Of a DNA stretch of 34,444 nt, positions 17,808-25,183 are shown piece by piece. Position numbers and translations under genes: made by a program. The notes below the pieces were generated by a model. That model saw nothing but the letters and a program-made list of their open reading frames with translations, searched no databases and was not told where the DNA came from. Origin of the DNA: Streptomyces acidicola (GTDB taxonomy: Bacteria; Actinomycetota; Actinomycetes; Streptomycetales; Streptomycetaceae); the NCBI RefSeq assembly GCF_009377235.1, contig NZ_VMNX01000088.1:1-34444 (forward strand). The letters run 5' to 3'. Every line of letters starts with the position of its first letter. The first letter of the stretch is position 1.

Positions 17808-19772
17808 TCAGCCGTTCTTGATGCGGTTCGTGAGCTCGGTGACCTGGTTGTAGATGGAGCGGCGCTCGGCCATCAGCGCGCGGATCTTGCGGTCGGCGTG
17901 CATGACCGTCGTGTGGTCGCGGTTGCCGAACTGCGCGCCGATCTTGGGCAGTGACAGGTCGGTGAGCTCACGGCACAGGTACATGGCGATCTGTCGGGCG
18001 GTCACCAGGGCGCGGCCGCGCGAGGTGCCGCACAGGTCCTCGACGGTCAGACCGAAGTAGTCGGCGGTCGCGGCCATGATGGCGGTCGCGGTGATCTCGG
18101 GGGCCGCGTTCTCGCCGCCCGGGATCAGGTCCTTGAGGACGATCTCGGTCAGGCCGAGGTCGACCGGCTGCCGGTTGAGCGACGCGAACGCCGTCACCCG
18201 GATCAGCGCGCCCTCCAGCTCGCGGATGTTGCGCGAGATGCGGGAGGCGATGAACTCCAGCACCTCCGGTGGGGCGTTGAGCTGCTCCTGAACCGCCTTC
18301 TTACGGAGGATCGCGATACGCGTCTCCAGTTCGGGCGGCTGGACGTCGGTGATCAGGCCCCATTCGAAGCGGTTCCGCAGCCGGTCCTCCAGGGTCACCA
18401 GCTGCTTGGGCGGCCGGTCGGAGGAGAGCACGATCTGCTTGTTGGCGTTGTGGAGCGTGTTGAAGGTGTGGAAGAACTCCTCCTGCGTCGACTCCTTGTC
18501 CGCCAGGAACTGGATGTCGTCGACGAGCAGGATGTCCATCTCTCGGTACCGCTTGCGGAAGCTGTCGCCCTTGCCGTCGCGGATGGAGTTGATGAACTCG
18601 TTGGTGAACTCCTCCGAGCTCACGTACCGCACGCGCGTGCCCGGATAGAGGCTGCGCGCGTAGTGCCCGATCGCGTGCAGCAGGTGCGTCTTGCCCAGCC
18701 CCGACTCCCCGTAGATGAAGAGGGGGTTGTACGCCTTGGCCGGCGCCTCGGCGACCGCGACCGCGGCGGCGTGCGCGAAACGGTTCGAGGCACCGATGAC
18801 GAACGTGTCGAAGAGGTACTTCGGGTTCAGCCGTGCCGTGGGCTCGCCCGGACCCGCCGCGGGGGCGGGCTGGGCTGCCAGGGGGCCCGGGGCGCCACTG
18901 GACGCGGGCAGCGCCGAGCCGACCGGTCCGCCGCGATGCACATGGCCCGAGCCCGCCGGAGGATCGGGCAGCTCACGGCGGTCGGGGCGCTGGCTGTAGT
19001 CGCCCCGACCCGGATCGAAGTCCGCGCGGGCCTGCTCGTAGTCGGCGCGGGCGTCGTACTCCGGTCGCTGCTGTTCGTACGGCGGCCGTTCCATCGACTG
19101 CGCGCGGTAGTCCTGCGAAGGCGATGCGTACGGGTCGCGCTCCGGGAAGCCGAGTCGCTGCTGCTGCCAGCCGTAGTCGTCCTGGGACGGGCGCGGCCAG
19201 GCGCCGGGCTCGGGGCGCTGGTAGTCCCCGGGGTAGGCGGGGCGGGCGGTCGGGAGCTGGTCCGTGCGCGGGGGCGGCAGCTGGGCACCGGGGCCGTCGG
19301 ACAGGTGCTCGGGGCGGCCGGGCGCGCGGTCGTCGGCGCGGTGGCGGCCGTAGTTCTCGTAGGGGTCCCGGGCCCGGCTGTCGTACGTGTCCGGGATCTG
19401 GGTGTCGTAGCCGTCGCGGTTCTGCGCCGGTACGGAGGGGAGCTCGGGCTCCTCGTAACGGGATGGAGCCGGGGGTGCCGGGGCGGGCGGTTCGCCGACC
19501 GAGCTGTCGACGGTGATCGCGATACGGATCGGCCGGCCGCACTCCCGGCTCAGGGTCTCGCTGACGATCGGCGCGAGCCGGCCTTCCAGTACGCCCTTGG
19601 CGAACTCGTTCGGGACCGCGAGCAGCGCGGTGTCCGCGACCAGCGCCAGGGGCTGGCAGCGCCTGATCCAGTGCTCGTCCCTGACTTCGACGCCCTGCCC
19701 TCGGCCCTCACCGAGAAGGTGCTCCAGTACTCGTGGCCACACTGCGGCAAGATCGGCAGGCAGGTCAGCCAC
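17808..19772 (-). CDS. dnaA: Chromosomal replication initiator DnaA
   Basis: DnaA binds the DnaA boxes of oriC, opens the duplex and directs helicase loading. The start is GTG 19772 (654 residues), with GAGAGAG about 9 nt upstream; the frame runs on to 20165 through the promoter region, so the longer version is rejected. Domain I (about 1-90) begins ADLPADLAAVWPRVLEHLL. Domain II (about 95-315) is a very long Pro/Tyr/Asp/Arg/Gln-rich linker, a Streptomyces hallmark. Domain III is the AAA+ ATPase, with Walker A GESGLGKT at 355-362, Walker B DILLVDDIQF and sensor-region RLRNRFEWG. Domain IV carries the DNA-binding signature GNRDHTTVMHADRKI. It is transcribed away from rpmH and toward oriC. Confidence 0.99.
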   Translation of the reverse strand: MADLPADLAAVWPRVLEHLLGEGRGQGVEVRDEHWIRRCQPLALVADTALLAVPNEFAKGVLEGRLAPIVSETLSRECGRPIRIAITVDSSVGEPPAPAPPAPSRYEEPELPSVPAQNRDGYDTQIPDTYDSRARDPYENYGRHRADDRAPGRPEHLSDGPGAQLPPPRTDQLPTARPAYPGDYQRPEPGAWPRPSQDDYGWQQQRLGFPERDPYASPSQDYRAQSMERPPYEQQRPEYDARADYEQARADFDPGRGDYSQRPDRRELPDPPAGSGHVHRGGPVGSALPASSGAPGPLAAQPAPAAGPGEPTARLNPKYLFDTFVIGASNRFAHAAAVAVAEAPAKAYNPLFIYGESGLGKTHLLHAIGHYARSLYPGTRVRYVSSEEFTNEFINSIRDGKGDSFRKRYREMDILLVDDIQFLADKESTQEEFFHTFNTLHNANKQIVLSSDRPPKQLVTLEDRLRNRFEWGLITDVQPPELETRIAILRKKAVQEQLNAPPEVLEFIASRISRNIRELEGALIRVTAFASLNRQPVDLGLTEIVLKDLIPGGENAAPEITATAIMAATADYFGLTVEDLCGTSRGRALVTARQIAMYLCRELTDLSLPKIGAQFGNRDHTTVMHADRKIRALMAERRSIYNQVTELTNRIKNG

Positions 19773-19916
19773 AGGGCACGCTCTCTCACAGGTCCCACGA
19801 ACGTGTGGTTCTGGGACGGGTTGGGGTTTGAATCGGGTGGGACCTTCGGGGTCCCGGCGGTCGGGTCGGCGCAAAGCCGTTGGGTCAGGGAGAAGGAGAC
19901 GAATCGGAGTCCAGTC

Positions 19917-19946
19917 ACGGTAGTCAGGGCGACCGGTGCGGTTCAA
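19917..19946 (-). promoter_or_regulatory. dnaA promoter, HrdB-like
   Basis: On the minus strand TTGAAC (complement of 19941-19946), an 18-bp spacer and TACCGT (complement of 19917-19922) fit the TTGACN/TAnnnT pattern of the principal sigma factor. A leader of about 135-140 nt would precede the dnaA GTG. The DnaA-box pair at 19951-19971 lies immediately upstream of the -35. Confidence 0.7.
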
Positions 19947-19950
19947 GTTG

Positions 19951-19971
19951 TTGTCCCCAGGCTGTGGACAG
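19951..19971. promoter_or_regulatory. Inverted DnaA-box pair between the dnaA and rpmH promoters
   Basis: TTGTCCCCA (19951-19959) and, on the other strand, CTGTCCACA (complement of 19963-19971) each differ from TTGTCCACA by one base. They lie between the divergent -35 boxes at 19941-19946 and 19993-19998, a suitable place for DnaA to control its own transcription and possibly that of the rpmH operon. Confidence 0.65.
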
Positions 19972-19992
19972 TGTCTCTCCGTGACCCTTGGT

Positions 19993-20022
19993 TTGACCGG
20001 ATGGCGCAGCCCCGCGTACCGT
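19993..20022 (+). promoter_or_regulatory. rpmH operon promoter, HrdB-like
   Basis: TTGACC (19993-19998), an 18-bp spacer and TACCGT (20017-20022) make a near-consensus principal-sigma promoter. The -10 is identical to that of the divergent dnaA promoter. The transcript would have a leader of about 160 nt before rpmH; nothing else is seen in that leader. Confidence 0.8.
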
Positions 20023-20188
20023 AACCAGGTCGAGTTGTCGATGGCTGCTGCCGCCTGCCTCCGATGGGCACAGATCGCTTTGGGTGATCGGTAAGCGGTG
20101 CACTCGGGCGTTGAGCGAGCTACTCGTGGGCGCACGGTGACAGCCAGGACGGCACCCGCAACCACCGATTTCTTTCTGGAGCCCCCGA

Positions 20189-20326
20189 GTGAGCAAGCGC
20201 ACCTTCCAGCCGAACAACCGTCGTCGCGCGAAGACCCACGGCTTCCGGCTGCGTATGCGGACCCGTGCCGGCCGCGCGATTCTCGCGTCCCGCCGCAGCA
20301 AGGGTCGCGCCCGTCTGTCCGCCTGA
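20189..20326 (+). CDS. rpmH: 50S ribosomal protein L34 (bL34)
   Basis: L34 is a small basic protein of the large ribosomal subunit. The 45-residue product begins at GTG 20189 with GGAG 7 nt upstream. It reads SKRTFQPNNRRRAKTHGFR after the start and ends with SRRSKGRARLSA, the unmistakable L34 sequence. It is the first gene of the rpmH-rnpA-yidD-yidC-jag-rsmG series, next to dnaA as in most bacteria. Confidence 0.98.
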   Translation: MSKRTFQPNNRRRAKTHGFRLRMRTRAGRAILASRRSKGRARLSA

Positions 20327-20347
20327 TCCCGGTCAGGTCATGACGTC

Positions 20348-20719
20348 GTGCTGCCCACCGAGAACCGGCTGAGGCGGCGCGAGGACTTCGCGACCGCGGT
20401 ACGACGAGGTCGCCGGGCCGGACGCCCGCTCCTCGTCGTCCACCTTCGAAGCGGTGCCACGGACCCGCACGCGCCTGGGGAGAGCGCTCCCCCGACGCGT
20501 GCGGGTTTCGTCGTGAGCAAGGCCGTCGGAGGCGCGGTCACACGTAACAAGGTCAAGCGCAGACTTCGTCATCTGATGCGTGAGCGAGTGGCCCTGCTGC
20601 CCCCCGGTAGCCTGGTAGTCGTACGAGCGCTGCCCGGTGCGGGCGACGCCGACCATGTACAGCTGGCCCGAGACCTGGATGCCGCCCTTCAGCGGCTGCT
20701 GGGAGGGGGCGCGCGATGA
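20348..20719 (+). CDS. rnpA: Ribonuclease P protein component
   Basis: RnpA is the protein cofactor that helps the catalytic RNase P RNA remove 5' leaders from pre-tRNAs. The 123-residue product starts at GTG 20348 (MLPTENRLRRREDFATAVRRG). It contains the RNA-binding RNR-type region GFVVSKAVGGAVTRNKVKRRLRH, shared by all RnpA proteins. The ribosome binding site is poor (AGG about 10 nt upstream), and the gene follows rpmH by only 21 nt, so coupling is likely. Its stop overlaps the yidD start as ATGA (20716-20719). Confidence 0.97.
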   Translation: MLPTENRLRRREDFATAVRRGRRAGRPLLVVHLRSGATDPHAPGESAPPTRAGFVVSKAVGGAVTRNKVKRRLRHLMRERVALLPPGSLVVVRALPGAGDADHVQLARDLDAALQRLLGGGAR

Positions 20720-21081
20720 AGTATCCGCTGCTGGCGCTGATCAAGCTCTACCAGTGGACGATCAGCCCGTTGCTCGGGCCGGTCTGCAAGTACTACCCGT
20801 CGTGCTCCCACTACGGCTACCAGGCCATCGACCGGCATGGTGCGATCAAGGGCACGGCACTCACCGCCTGGCGCATCCTCCGGTGTAATCCGTGGTCACT
20901 GGGCGGTGTGGACCATGTCCCGCCGCGCAGGCGCCCGCGATGGCACGAGATGCTGCGCAACGCCTGGCGTGCACGCAAGGGCGGGACCTCCGCCGCCGAA
21001 CCGGCCACTGAGGGGCACGGGGTATCCGACCTCTCCTCTAGCCCGGCCGCCGAGAGCCCGTCCCATGCCCAAGGAGCATGA
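20716..21081 (+). CDS. yidD: Membrane protein insertion efficiency factor YidD
   Basis: YidD is a small membrane-associated protein that assists YidC-dependent insertion. The 121-residue product starts MKYPLLALIKLYQWTISPLLG, an amphipathic N-terminal helix. It carries the family core CKYYPSCSHYGYQAI (cysteines 24 and 30) and the second motif RILRCNPWSLGGVDHVP (third cysteine). The C-terminal tail (about residues 85-121) is Ser/Ala-rich, longer than in E. coli and probably disordered. Its start overlaps rnpA by 4 nt and yidC follows after 3 nt. Confidence 0.96.
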   Translation: MKYPLLALIKLYQWTISPLLGPVCKYYPSCSHYGYQAIDRHGAIKGTALTAWRILRCNPWSLGGVDHVPPRRRPRWHEMLRNAWRARKGGTSAAEPATEGHGVSDLSSSPAAESPSHAQGA

Positions 21082-21084
21082 TTA

Positions 21085-22407
21085 GTGGACACGATTGCCA
21101 GTCTCTTCAGCTTCATCACGACACCCGTCTCCTGGGTCATCGTCCAGTTCCACTCCGTGTACGGAGCCATCTTCGGTCCTGACACCGGGTGGGCCTGGGG
21201 CCTGTCCATCGTGTCCTTGGTGATCCTGATCCGAATCTGCCTGATCCCGCTCTTCGTGAAGCAGATCAAGGCGACCCGGGCCATGCAGACGCTCCAGCCC
21301 GAGATGAAGAAGATCCAGGAGCGCTACAAGAACGACAAGCAGCGTCAGTCCGAAGAGATGATGAAGCTGTACAAGGAGACGGGCACCAACCCCCTCTCCT
21401 CGTGCCTTCCCATCCTGGCGCAGTCGCCGTTCTTCTTCGCCCTGTACCACGTGCTCAACAGCATCGCGTCGAACAACACCATCGGCGTGATCAACCAGAG
21501 CCTGCTGCAGAGCGCGCAGAAGGCGCATATCTTCGGTGCCCCGCTGGCCGCGAAGTTCACCGACAGCGCGGACAAGGTCGCGGCACTCGACGCCTCGCTG
21601 ACCAACGTCCGCATCGTCACCGCCATCATGATCGTCCTGATGTCGGCGTCGCAGTTCTACACACAGCGTCAGCTGATGACGAAGAACGTCGACACCACGG
21701 TGAAGACGCCGTTCATGCAGCAGCAGAAGATGCTGATGTACATCTTCCCGATCATGTTCGCCGTGTTCGGTATCAACTTCCCGGTCGGTGTCCTCGTCTA
21801 CTGGCTGACCACCAACGTGTGGACGATGGGCCAGCAGATGTACGTGATCCACAACAACCCGACCCCGGGTTCCAAGGCCCAGGCCTCCTACCTGGAGCGC
21901 CTGCAGAAGCACGTCACGCATCACGGCAAGACCCGCAGCCGCGGTGAGCGCGCCATCGTGAAGGCGATCGTCGCCAAGGGCCGTGACCGCAACGAGTTCG
22001 AGCGCAAGTTCATCAACGCTCTGACCAAGGCGGGCCTCGCGGCCCAGGTCGACGGCACCGTGGCCAAGAGCGAGGCCCCGTCCGTCGCCACGGCCGAGGA
22101 CGGTACGCCGGCCACCGGCGCACCGAAGCGTCAGCAGCCCAAGCGGCAGAGCAAGTCGCAGCGCCAGTCCGGTGGGGCCAAGCCGGTGGGCGGCACCGAG
22201 CCGAAGACCACCGCCACGTCGCTGAGCAAGTCCGACGAGCCGTCCGACGAGCCGTCCGACGAGCCGTCCGACGCCCCGGACGCCAAGCCGGCGGGCGCTG
22301 CCAACGTCAAGAAGACGGCCTCGAAGCCCGGCTCCGGCACCCGCAGCAAGGCCCAGTCCGGCCAGCGCAAGGGCCAGCAGCGTCCCAAGTCCCCGTCCAA
22401 GAAGTAA
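21085..22407 (+). CDS. yidC: Membrane protein insertase YidC
   Basis: YidC inserts and folds inner-membrane proteins, alone or with SecYEG. The 440-residue product starts at GTG 21085 with AAGGAG 8 nt upstream. It is the short Gram-positive type without the large periplasmic domain. Membrane spans are near residues 13-30, 38-58, 108-126, 173-190 and 214-240. The charged cytoplasmic hairpin KQIKATRAMQTLQPEMKKIQ and the conserved Arg in the second span region (VILIRICLIPLF) are present. A C-terminal tail of about 150 residues is rich in Lys, Ser, Pro and Ala and contains the repeat SDEP x3. The tail is basic, as in insertases that contact the ribosome, but the tail function here is inferred. 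Confidence 0.97.
   Translation: MDTIASLFSFITTPVSWVIVQFHSVYGAIFGPDTGWAWGLSIVSLVILIRICLIPLFVKQIKATRAMQTLQPEMKKIQERYKNDKQRQSEEMMKLYKETGTNPLSSCLPILAQSPFFFALYHVLNSIASNNTIGVINQSLLQSAQKAHIFGAPLAAKFTDSADKVAALDASLTNVRIVTAIMIVLMSASQFYTQRQLMTKNVDTTVKTPFMQQQKMLMYIFPIMFAVFGINFPVGVLVYWLTTNVWTMGQQMYVIHNNPTPGSKAQASYLERLQKHVTHHGKTRSRGERAIVKAIVAKGRDRNEFERKFINALTKAGLAAQVDGTVAKSEAPSVATAEDGTPATGAPKRQQPKRQSKSQRQSGGAKPVGGTEPKTTATSLSKSDEPSDEPSDEPSDAPDAKPAGAANVKKTASKPGSGTRSKAQSGQRKGQQRPKSPSKK
22231..22278 (+). repeat. 12-bp coding tandem repeat in yidC
   Basis: TCCGACGAGCCG is repeated exactly three times (22231-22266), followed by a fourth unit with changes (22267-22278). It encodes SDEP repeats in the disordered YidC tail and keeps the frame, so copy number may vary between strains without disrupting the gene. 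Confidence 0.85.
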
Positions 22408-22422
22408 GAAGGAGTCCATCCC

Positions 22423-22935
22423 GTGACGGAAGGCACCACCTCCGCCGCCACCGAGGGTGGCGACACCCTGACCCGCCTGGAGCAGGAGGGCGAGATCGCG
22501 GCGGACTACCTTGAGGGTCTGCTGGACATCGCCGACCTCGACGGCGACATCGACATGGACGTGGAGGCCGACCGGGCCGCTGTCTCGATCGTCAGCGACA
22601 CGGGCAGCCGCGACCTGCAGAAGCTCGTCGGCCGGGACGGTGAGGTACTGGAGGCGCTTCAGGAGCTCACGCGCCTGGCCGTGCACCGGGAGACCGGGGA
22701 CCGCAGCCGTCTGATGCTGGATGTCGCCGGCTACCGCGCCAAGAAGCGTGCCGAGCTCTCCGAGCTGGGTGCCAAGGCCGCGGCCGAGGCCAAGAGCTCC
22801 GGCGAGCCGGTGAAGCTGAAGCCGATGACACCCTTCGAGCGCAAGGTCGTACACGACGCGGTCAAGGCGGCGGGCCTGCGCAGCGAGTCCGAGGGCGAGG
22901 AGCCGCAGCGCTTCGTCGTCGTGCTTCCCGCCTGA
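22423..22935 (+). CDS. jag: Jag/KhpB RNA-binding protein (KH and R3H domains)
   Basis: Jag (SpoIIIJ-associated protein, also KhpB or EloR) is a cytoplasmic RNA-binding protein linked to control of cell elongation in Gram-positives. The 170-residue product starts at GTG 22423, with AAGGAG 9 nt upstream. An acidic N-terminus leads into a KH-II domain with the loop KLVGRDGEVLEALQELTRL. The R3H domain follows at the end (MTPFERKVVHDAVKAAGL and then EPQRFVVVLP). The N-terminal Jag-N domain of firmicutes is replaced by a short acidic segment. It follows yidC by 15 nt, the standard arrangement. Confidence 0.95.
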   Translation: MTEGTTSAATEGGDTLTRLEQEGEIAADYLEGLLDIADLDGDIDMDVEADRAAVSIVSDTGSRDLQKLVGRDGEVLEALQELTRLAVHRETGDRSRLMLDVAGYRAKKRAELSELGAKAAAEAKSSGEPVKLKPMTPFERKVVHDAVKAAGLRSESEGEEPQRFVVVLPA

Positions 22936-22950
22936 TTCGGCACGTTCCTC

Positions 22951-22985
22951 CGGCCCCGTCTGTTGTACAGACGGGGCCGAACTTT
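22951..22985 (+). terminator. Terminator after jag
   Basis: CGGCCCCGTCTGT and its complement (22967-22979) form a perfect 13-bp stem with a 3-nt loop, followed by AACTTT. It may separate the rpmH-jag unit from rsmG-parAB. Confidence 0.8.
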
Positions 22986-23096
22986 GTCAGCTTGATAGTT
23001 CCTGTCGGTCGCCGCGGCGCGTGGCGGCCGGTAGTTCCTGATGGTCCTGGTGATCTGCGCCCAGTGCGCCTGTGCGGTACGGAAGGACGGTCCCTC

Positions 23097-23813
23097 GTGA
23101 CGGAGGCAGCGGAGCTCCCCCCGGCTCCCGAGCAGGCCCGGGCGGTTTTCGGCGAACGCTTCGCGGACGCGGTCCGGTACGCGGAACTGCTCGCCGAGGC
23201 AGGTGTGCAGCGCGGGCTGATCGGCCCGCGTGAGGTGCCCCGGTTGTGGGAGCGGCACCTGCTGAACTGTGCGGTGCTCTCCGAGGTCGTGCCCGAGGGC
23301 GTGACCGTGTGCGATGTCGGCTCGGGGGCGGGGCTGCCAGGCATCCCGCTGGCCCTGGTCCGGGACGACCTGAAGATCACGCTGCTCGAACCTCTGCTGC
23401 GGCGCACCAATTTCCTCACCGAGGTCGTCGAGCTCCTCGGCCTCGACCACGTCACGGTCGTACGTGGCCGAGCAGAGGAGGTCATGGGGACGATGCCGGC
23501 GGTCCACGTCGTCACGGCACGCGCCGTGGCTCCCTTGGACAGGCTGGCGACCTGGGGCATTCCCCTGCTGCGCCCGTACGGGGAGATGCTCGCGCTCAAG
23601 GGGGACACCGCTGTGGAGGAGCTGAAGAGCGCGGCCACTGCCCTGAGCAAGCTGGGTGCCGTGGAGACCTCGATCCTCCATGTCGGTGAGGGGGTTGTGG
23701 ATCCACTGTCCACCGTGGTGCGCGTCGAGGTCGGGGAGAGCCCCGGCGGTGTGCGGTTCGCAGCCAAGCGTGCCAAGGCGGCCAGGACAGGGCGGACCCG
23801 ACGGCGCCGTTGA
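23097..23813 (+). CDS. rsmG: 16S rRNA (guanine-527 N7)-methyltransferase RsmG (GidB)
   Basis: RsmG methylates N7 of G527 in 16S rRNA using S-adenosylmethionine; loss gives low-level streptomycin resistance in Streptomyces and other bacteria. The 238-residue product starts at GTG 23097, with AAGGA about 9 nt upstream; the frame is open further but without family similarity. The SAM-binding motif VCDVGSGAGLPGIPLAL is clear, preceded by LWERHLLNCAVL. Later family motifs are present (VTARAVAPLDRLATWGIPLLRPYG and LALKG). The tail is basic (AAKRAKAARTGRTRRRR). It is separated from jag by a strong terminator, suggesting its own promoter. Confidence 0.96.
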   Translation: MTEAAELPPAPEQARAVFGERFADAVRYAELLAEAGVQRGLIGPREVPRLWERHLLNCAVLSEVVPEGVTVCDVGSGAGLPGIPLALVRDDLKITLLEPLLRRTNFLTEVVELLGLDHVTVVRGRAEEVMGTMPAVHVVTARAVAPLDRLATWGIPLLRPYGEMLALKGDTAVEELKSAATALSKLGAVETSILHVGEGVVDPLSTVVRVEVGESPGGVRFAAKRAKAARTGRTRRRR

Positions 23814-23840
23814 GTCCCTCTGGGGGAGGTGGCCCTGTGG

Positions 23841-23870
23841 TTGATCCGTCCTGACGACGAGACGTACTCC
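23841..23870 (+). promoter_or_regulatory. Candidate parAB promoter
   Basis: TTGATC (23841-23846), an 18-bp spacer and TACTCC (23865-23870) loosely fit a principal-sigma promoter in the 344-bp gap between rsmG and parA. The same gap holds one parS site (23937-23952) and two DnaA boxes (24047-24073). The last base of the -10 is off consensus. Confidence 0.3.
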
Positions 23871-23936
23871 ACACAAGCTGCCAAACCTACGCATGCCGGA
23901 GTGTCGCGGCACTTCGGTTGCCGCGGCTGTGCATCG

Positions 23937-23952
23937 TGTTTCACGTGAAACG
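23937..23952. other. parS site 1 (intergenic, upstream of parA)
   Basis: TGTTTCACGTGAAACG contains the full 14-bp palindrome GTTTCACGTGAAAC, the ParB-binding centromere sequence of Streptomyces. It is non-coding with the parA start chosen here. Confidence 0.95.
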
Positions 23953-24046
23953 TCGCTCACTGCTGCACGGCATCATCAGTCGCGGCCGCGCCGCGGCCGA
24001 CCCCCGCGTCCGTAAGCCTCTCGGGTCACTCGGAGAGGTATCGGAG

Positions 24047-24073
24047 TTGTCCACAGAGGTGGATTTCTCCACA
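24047..24073 (+). promoter_or_regulatory. Two DnaA boxes in front of parA
   Basis: TTGTCCACA (24047-24055) is a perfect Streptomyces-type DnaA box, and TTCTCCACA (24065-24073) has one mismatch. Both point the same way, 18 bp apart, about 85-110 bp before the parA start codon. Confidence 0.65.
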
Positions 24074-24157
24074 GAACACCAGGCCTCACTGGTTCACGAC
24101 CCCAAAGACATGGGAGGCTCTGTTCATTGCGAGCCTGAAGTCGAGGAGAGTGAATCC

Positions 24158-25183
24158 TTGCGGTCCGACGCCAACATCGCGGGACCGATGACCGATCCGG
24201 TCCCCGGCCCCCGTACCGAGTCGATGGGGGAGGATGTTTCACGTGAAACACCACCCCCGATGGACGACACTCCCATCGGTCGTGCTGCCCAACTGGCGGT
24301 GGAGGCTCTGGGGCGCGCTGGCGAGGGCCTGCCTCGGCCCGACCAGACGCGTGTCATCGTGGTCGCCAACCAGAAGGGCGGGGTCGGTAAGACCACGACG
24401 ACGGTCAACCTTGCCGCTTCACTGGCCCTGCATGGTGGACGTGTCCTGGTGATCGACCTTGACCCGCAGGGCAATGCGTCCACCGCGTTGGGTATCGATC
24501 ACCACGCCGAAGTTCCTTCGATCTACGACGTGTTGATCGACAGCAAGCCGCTGGCCGAAATCGTCCAGCCCGTGCCCGATGTCGAGGGACTCTTCTGCGC
24601 CCCCGCCACGATTGATCTCGCCGGTGCGGAGATCGAGCTGGTCTCTCTGGTGGCGCGGGAGAGCCGACTGCAGCGAGCGATCCAGGCCTATGAGCAGCCC
24701 CTGGACTACGTCCTCATCGACTGCCCGCCCTCGCTTGGTCTCCTGACGGTCAACGCGTTGGTGGCCGGCCAGGAGGTCCTGATCCCGATTCAGTGTGAGT
24801 ACTACGCACTGGAGGGCCTCGGGCAGCTGCTCCGCAATGTCGACCTGGTGCGGGGGCACCTCAACCGCGCCCTGCATGTGTCGACCATCCTGCTCACGAT
24901 GTATGACGGCCGGACGCGCCTCGCCTCTCAGGTCGCCGACGAGGTGCGCAGCCACTTCGGTGACGAGGTGCTGAGGACGAGCATTCCGCGTTCCGTCCGT
25001 ATCTCCGAGGCGCCGAGCTATGGGCAGACGGTACTGACGTACGATCCAGGTTCGAGCGGTGCCCTCTCCTATCTTGAGGCGGCACGAGAAATCGCGCTGA
25101 AGGGAGTCGGTGTTGGGTACGACCCGACGCCCGCCCATATCGGCGCACAGAGTAACCCGAGCATGGTGGAGGGGATCCAGTGA
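24158..25183 (+). CDS. parA: Chromosome segregation ATPase ParA
   Basis: ParA is the Walker-type ATPase that positions ParB-bound origins; in Streptomyces it is important for sporulation septation. The start is taken at TTG 24158 (341 residues), because GAGGAGAG ends 7 nt before it. ATG 24188 is an alternative without a clear ribosome binding site, and the open frame back to 23918 runs through a parS site and is rejected. The deviant Walker A KGGVGKT is at 73-79, followed by DLDPQGNAST. Walker B lies in YVLIDCPPSLGLLTVNAL. The tail matches chromosomal ParA proteins (SVRISEAPSYGQTVL). The N-terminal 60 residues are Pro-rich and include VSRET (27-31), encoded by a parS site. Its stop overlaps the parB start by 4 nt (GTGA). 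Confidence 0.96.
   Translation: MRSDANIAGPMTDPVPGPRTESMGEDVSRETPPPMDDTPIGRAAQLAVEALGRAGEGLPRPDQTRVIVVANQKGGVGKTTTTVNLAASLALHGGRVLVIDLDPQGNASTALGIDHHAEVPSIYDVLIDSKPLAEIVQPVPDVEGLFCAPATIDLAGAEIELVSLVARESRLQRAIQAYEQPLDYVLIDCPPSLGLLTVNALVAGQEVLIPIQCEYYALEGLGQLLRNVDLVRGHLNRALHVSTILLTMYDGRTRLASQVADEVRSHFGDEVLRTSIPRSVRISEAPSYGQTVLTYDPGSSGALSYLEAAREIALKGVGVGYDPTPAHIGAQSNPSMVEGIQ
24235..24250. other. parS site 2 (inside parA)
   Basis: TGTTTCACGTGAAACA is a perfect 16-bp palindrome. It lies in frame in parA, where it encodes VSRET at residues 27-31. Confidence 0.97.

Noticed and set aside
19773..20165. Extension of the dnaA frame upstream, giving 785 residues
   Set aside because: It would read through the dnaA promoter and DnaA boxes. 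GTG 19772 gives the expected N-terminus ADLPADLAAVWPRVLE.
23918..24157. Longer ParA with 80 more residues from ATG 23918
   Set aside because: This stretch contains parS site 1 and the DnaA boxes and has no protein-like character; TTG 24158 has a well-placed ribosome binding site.
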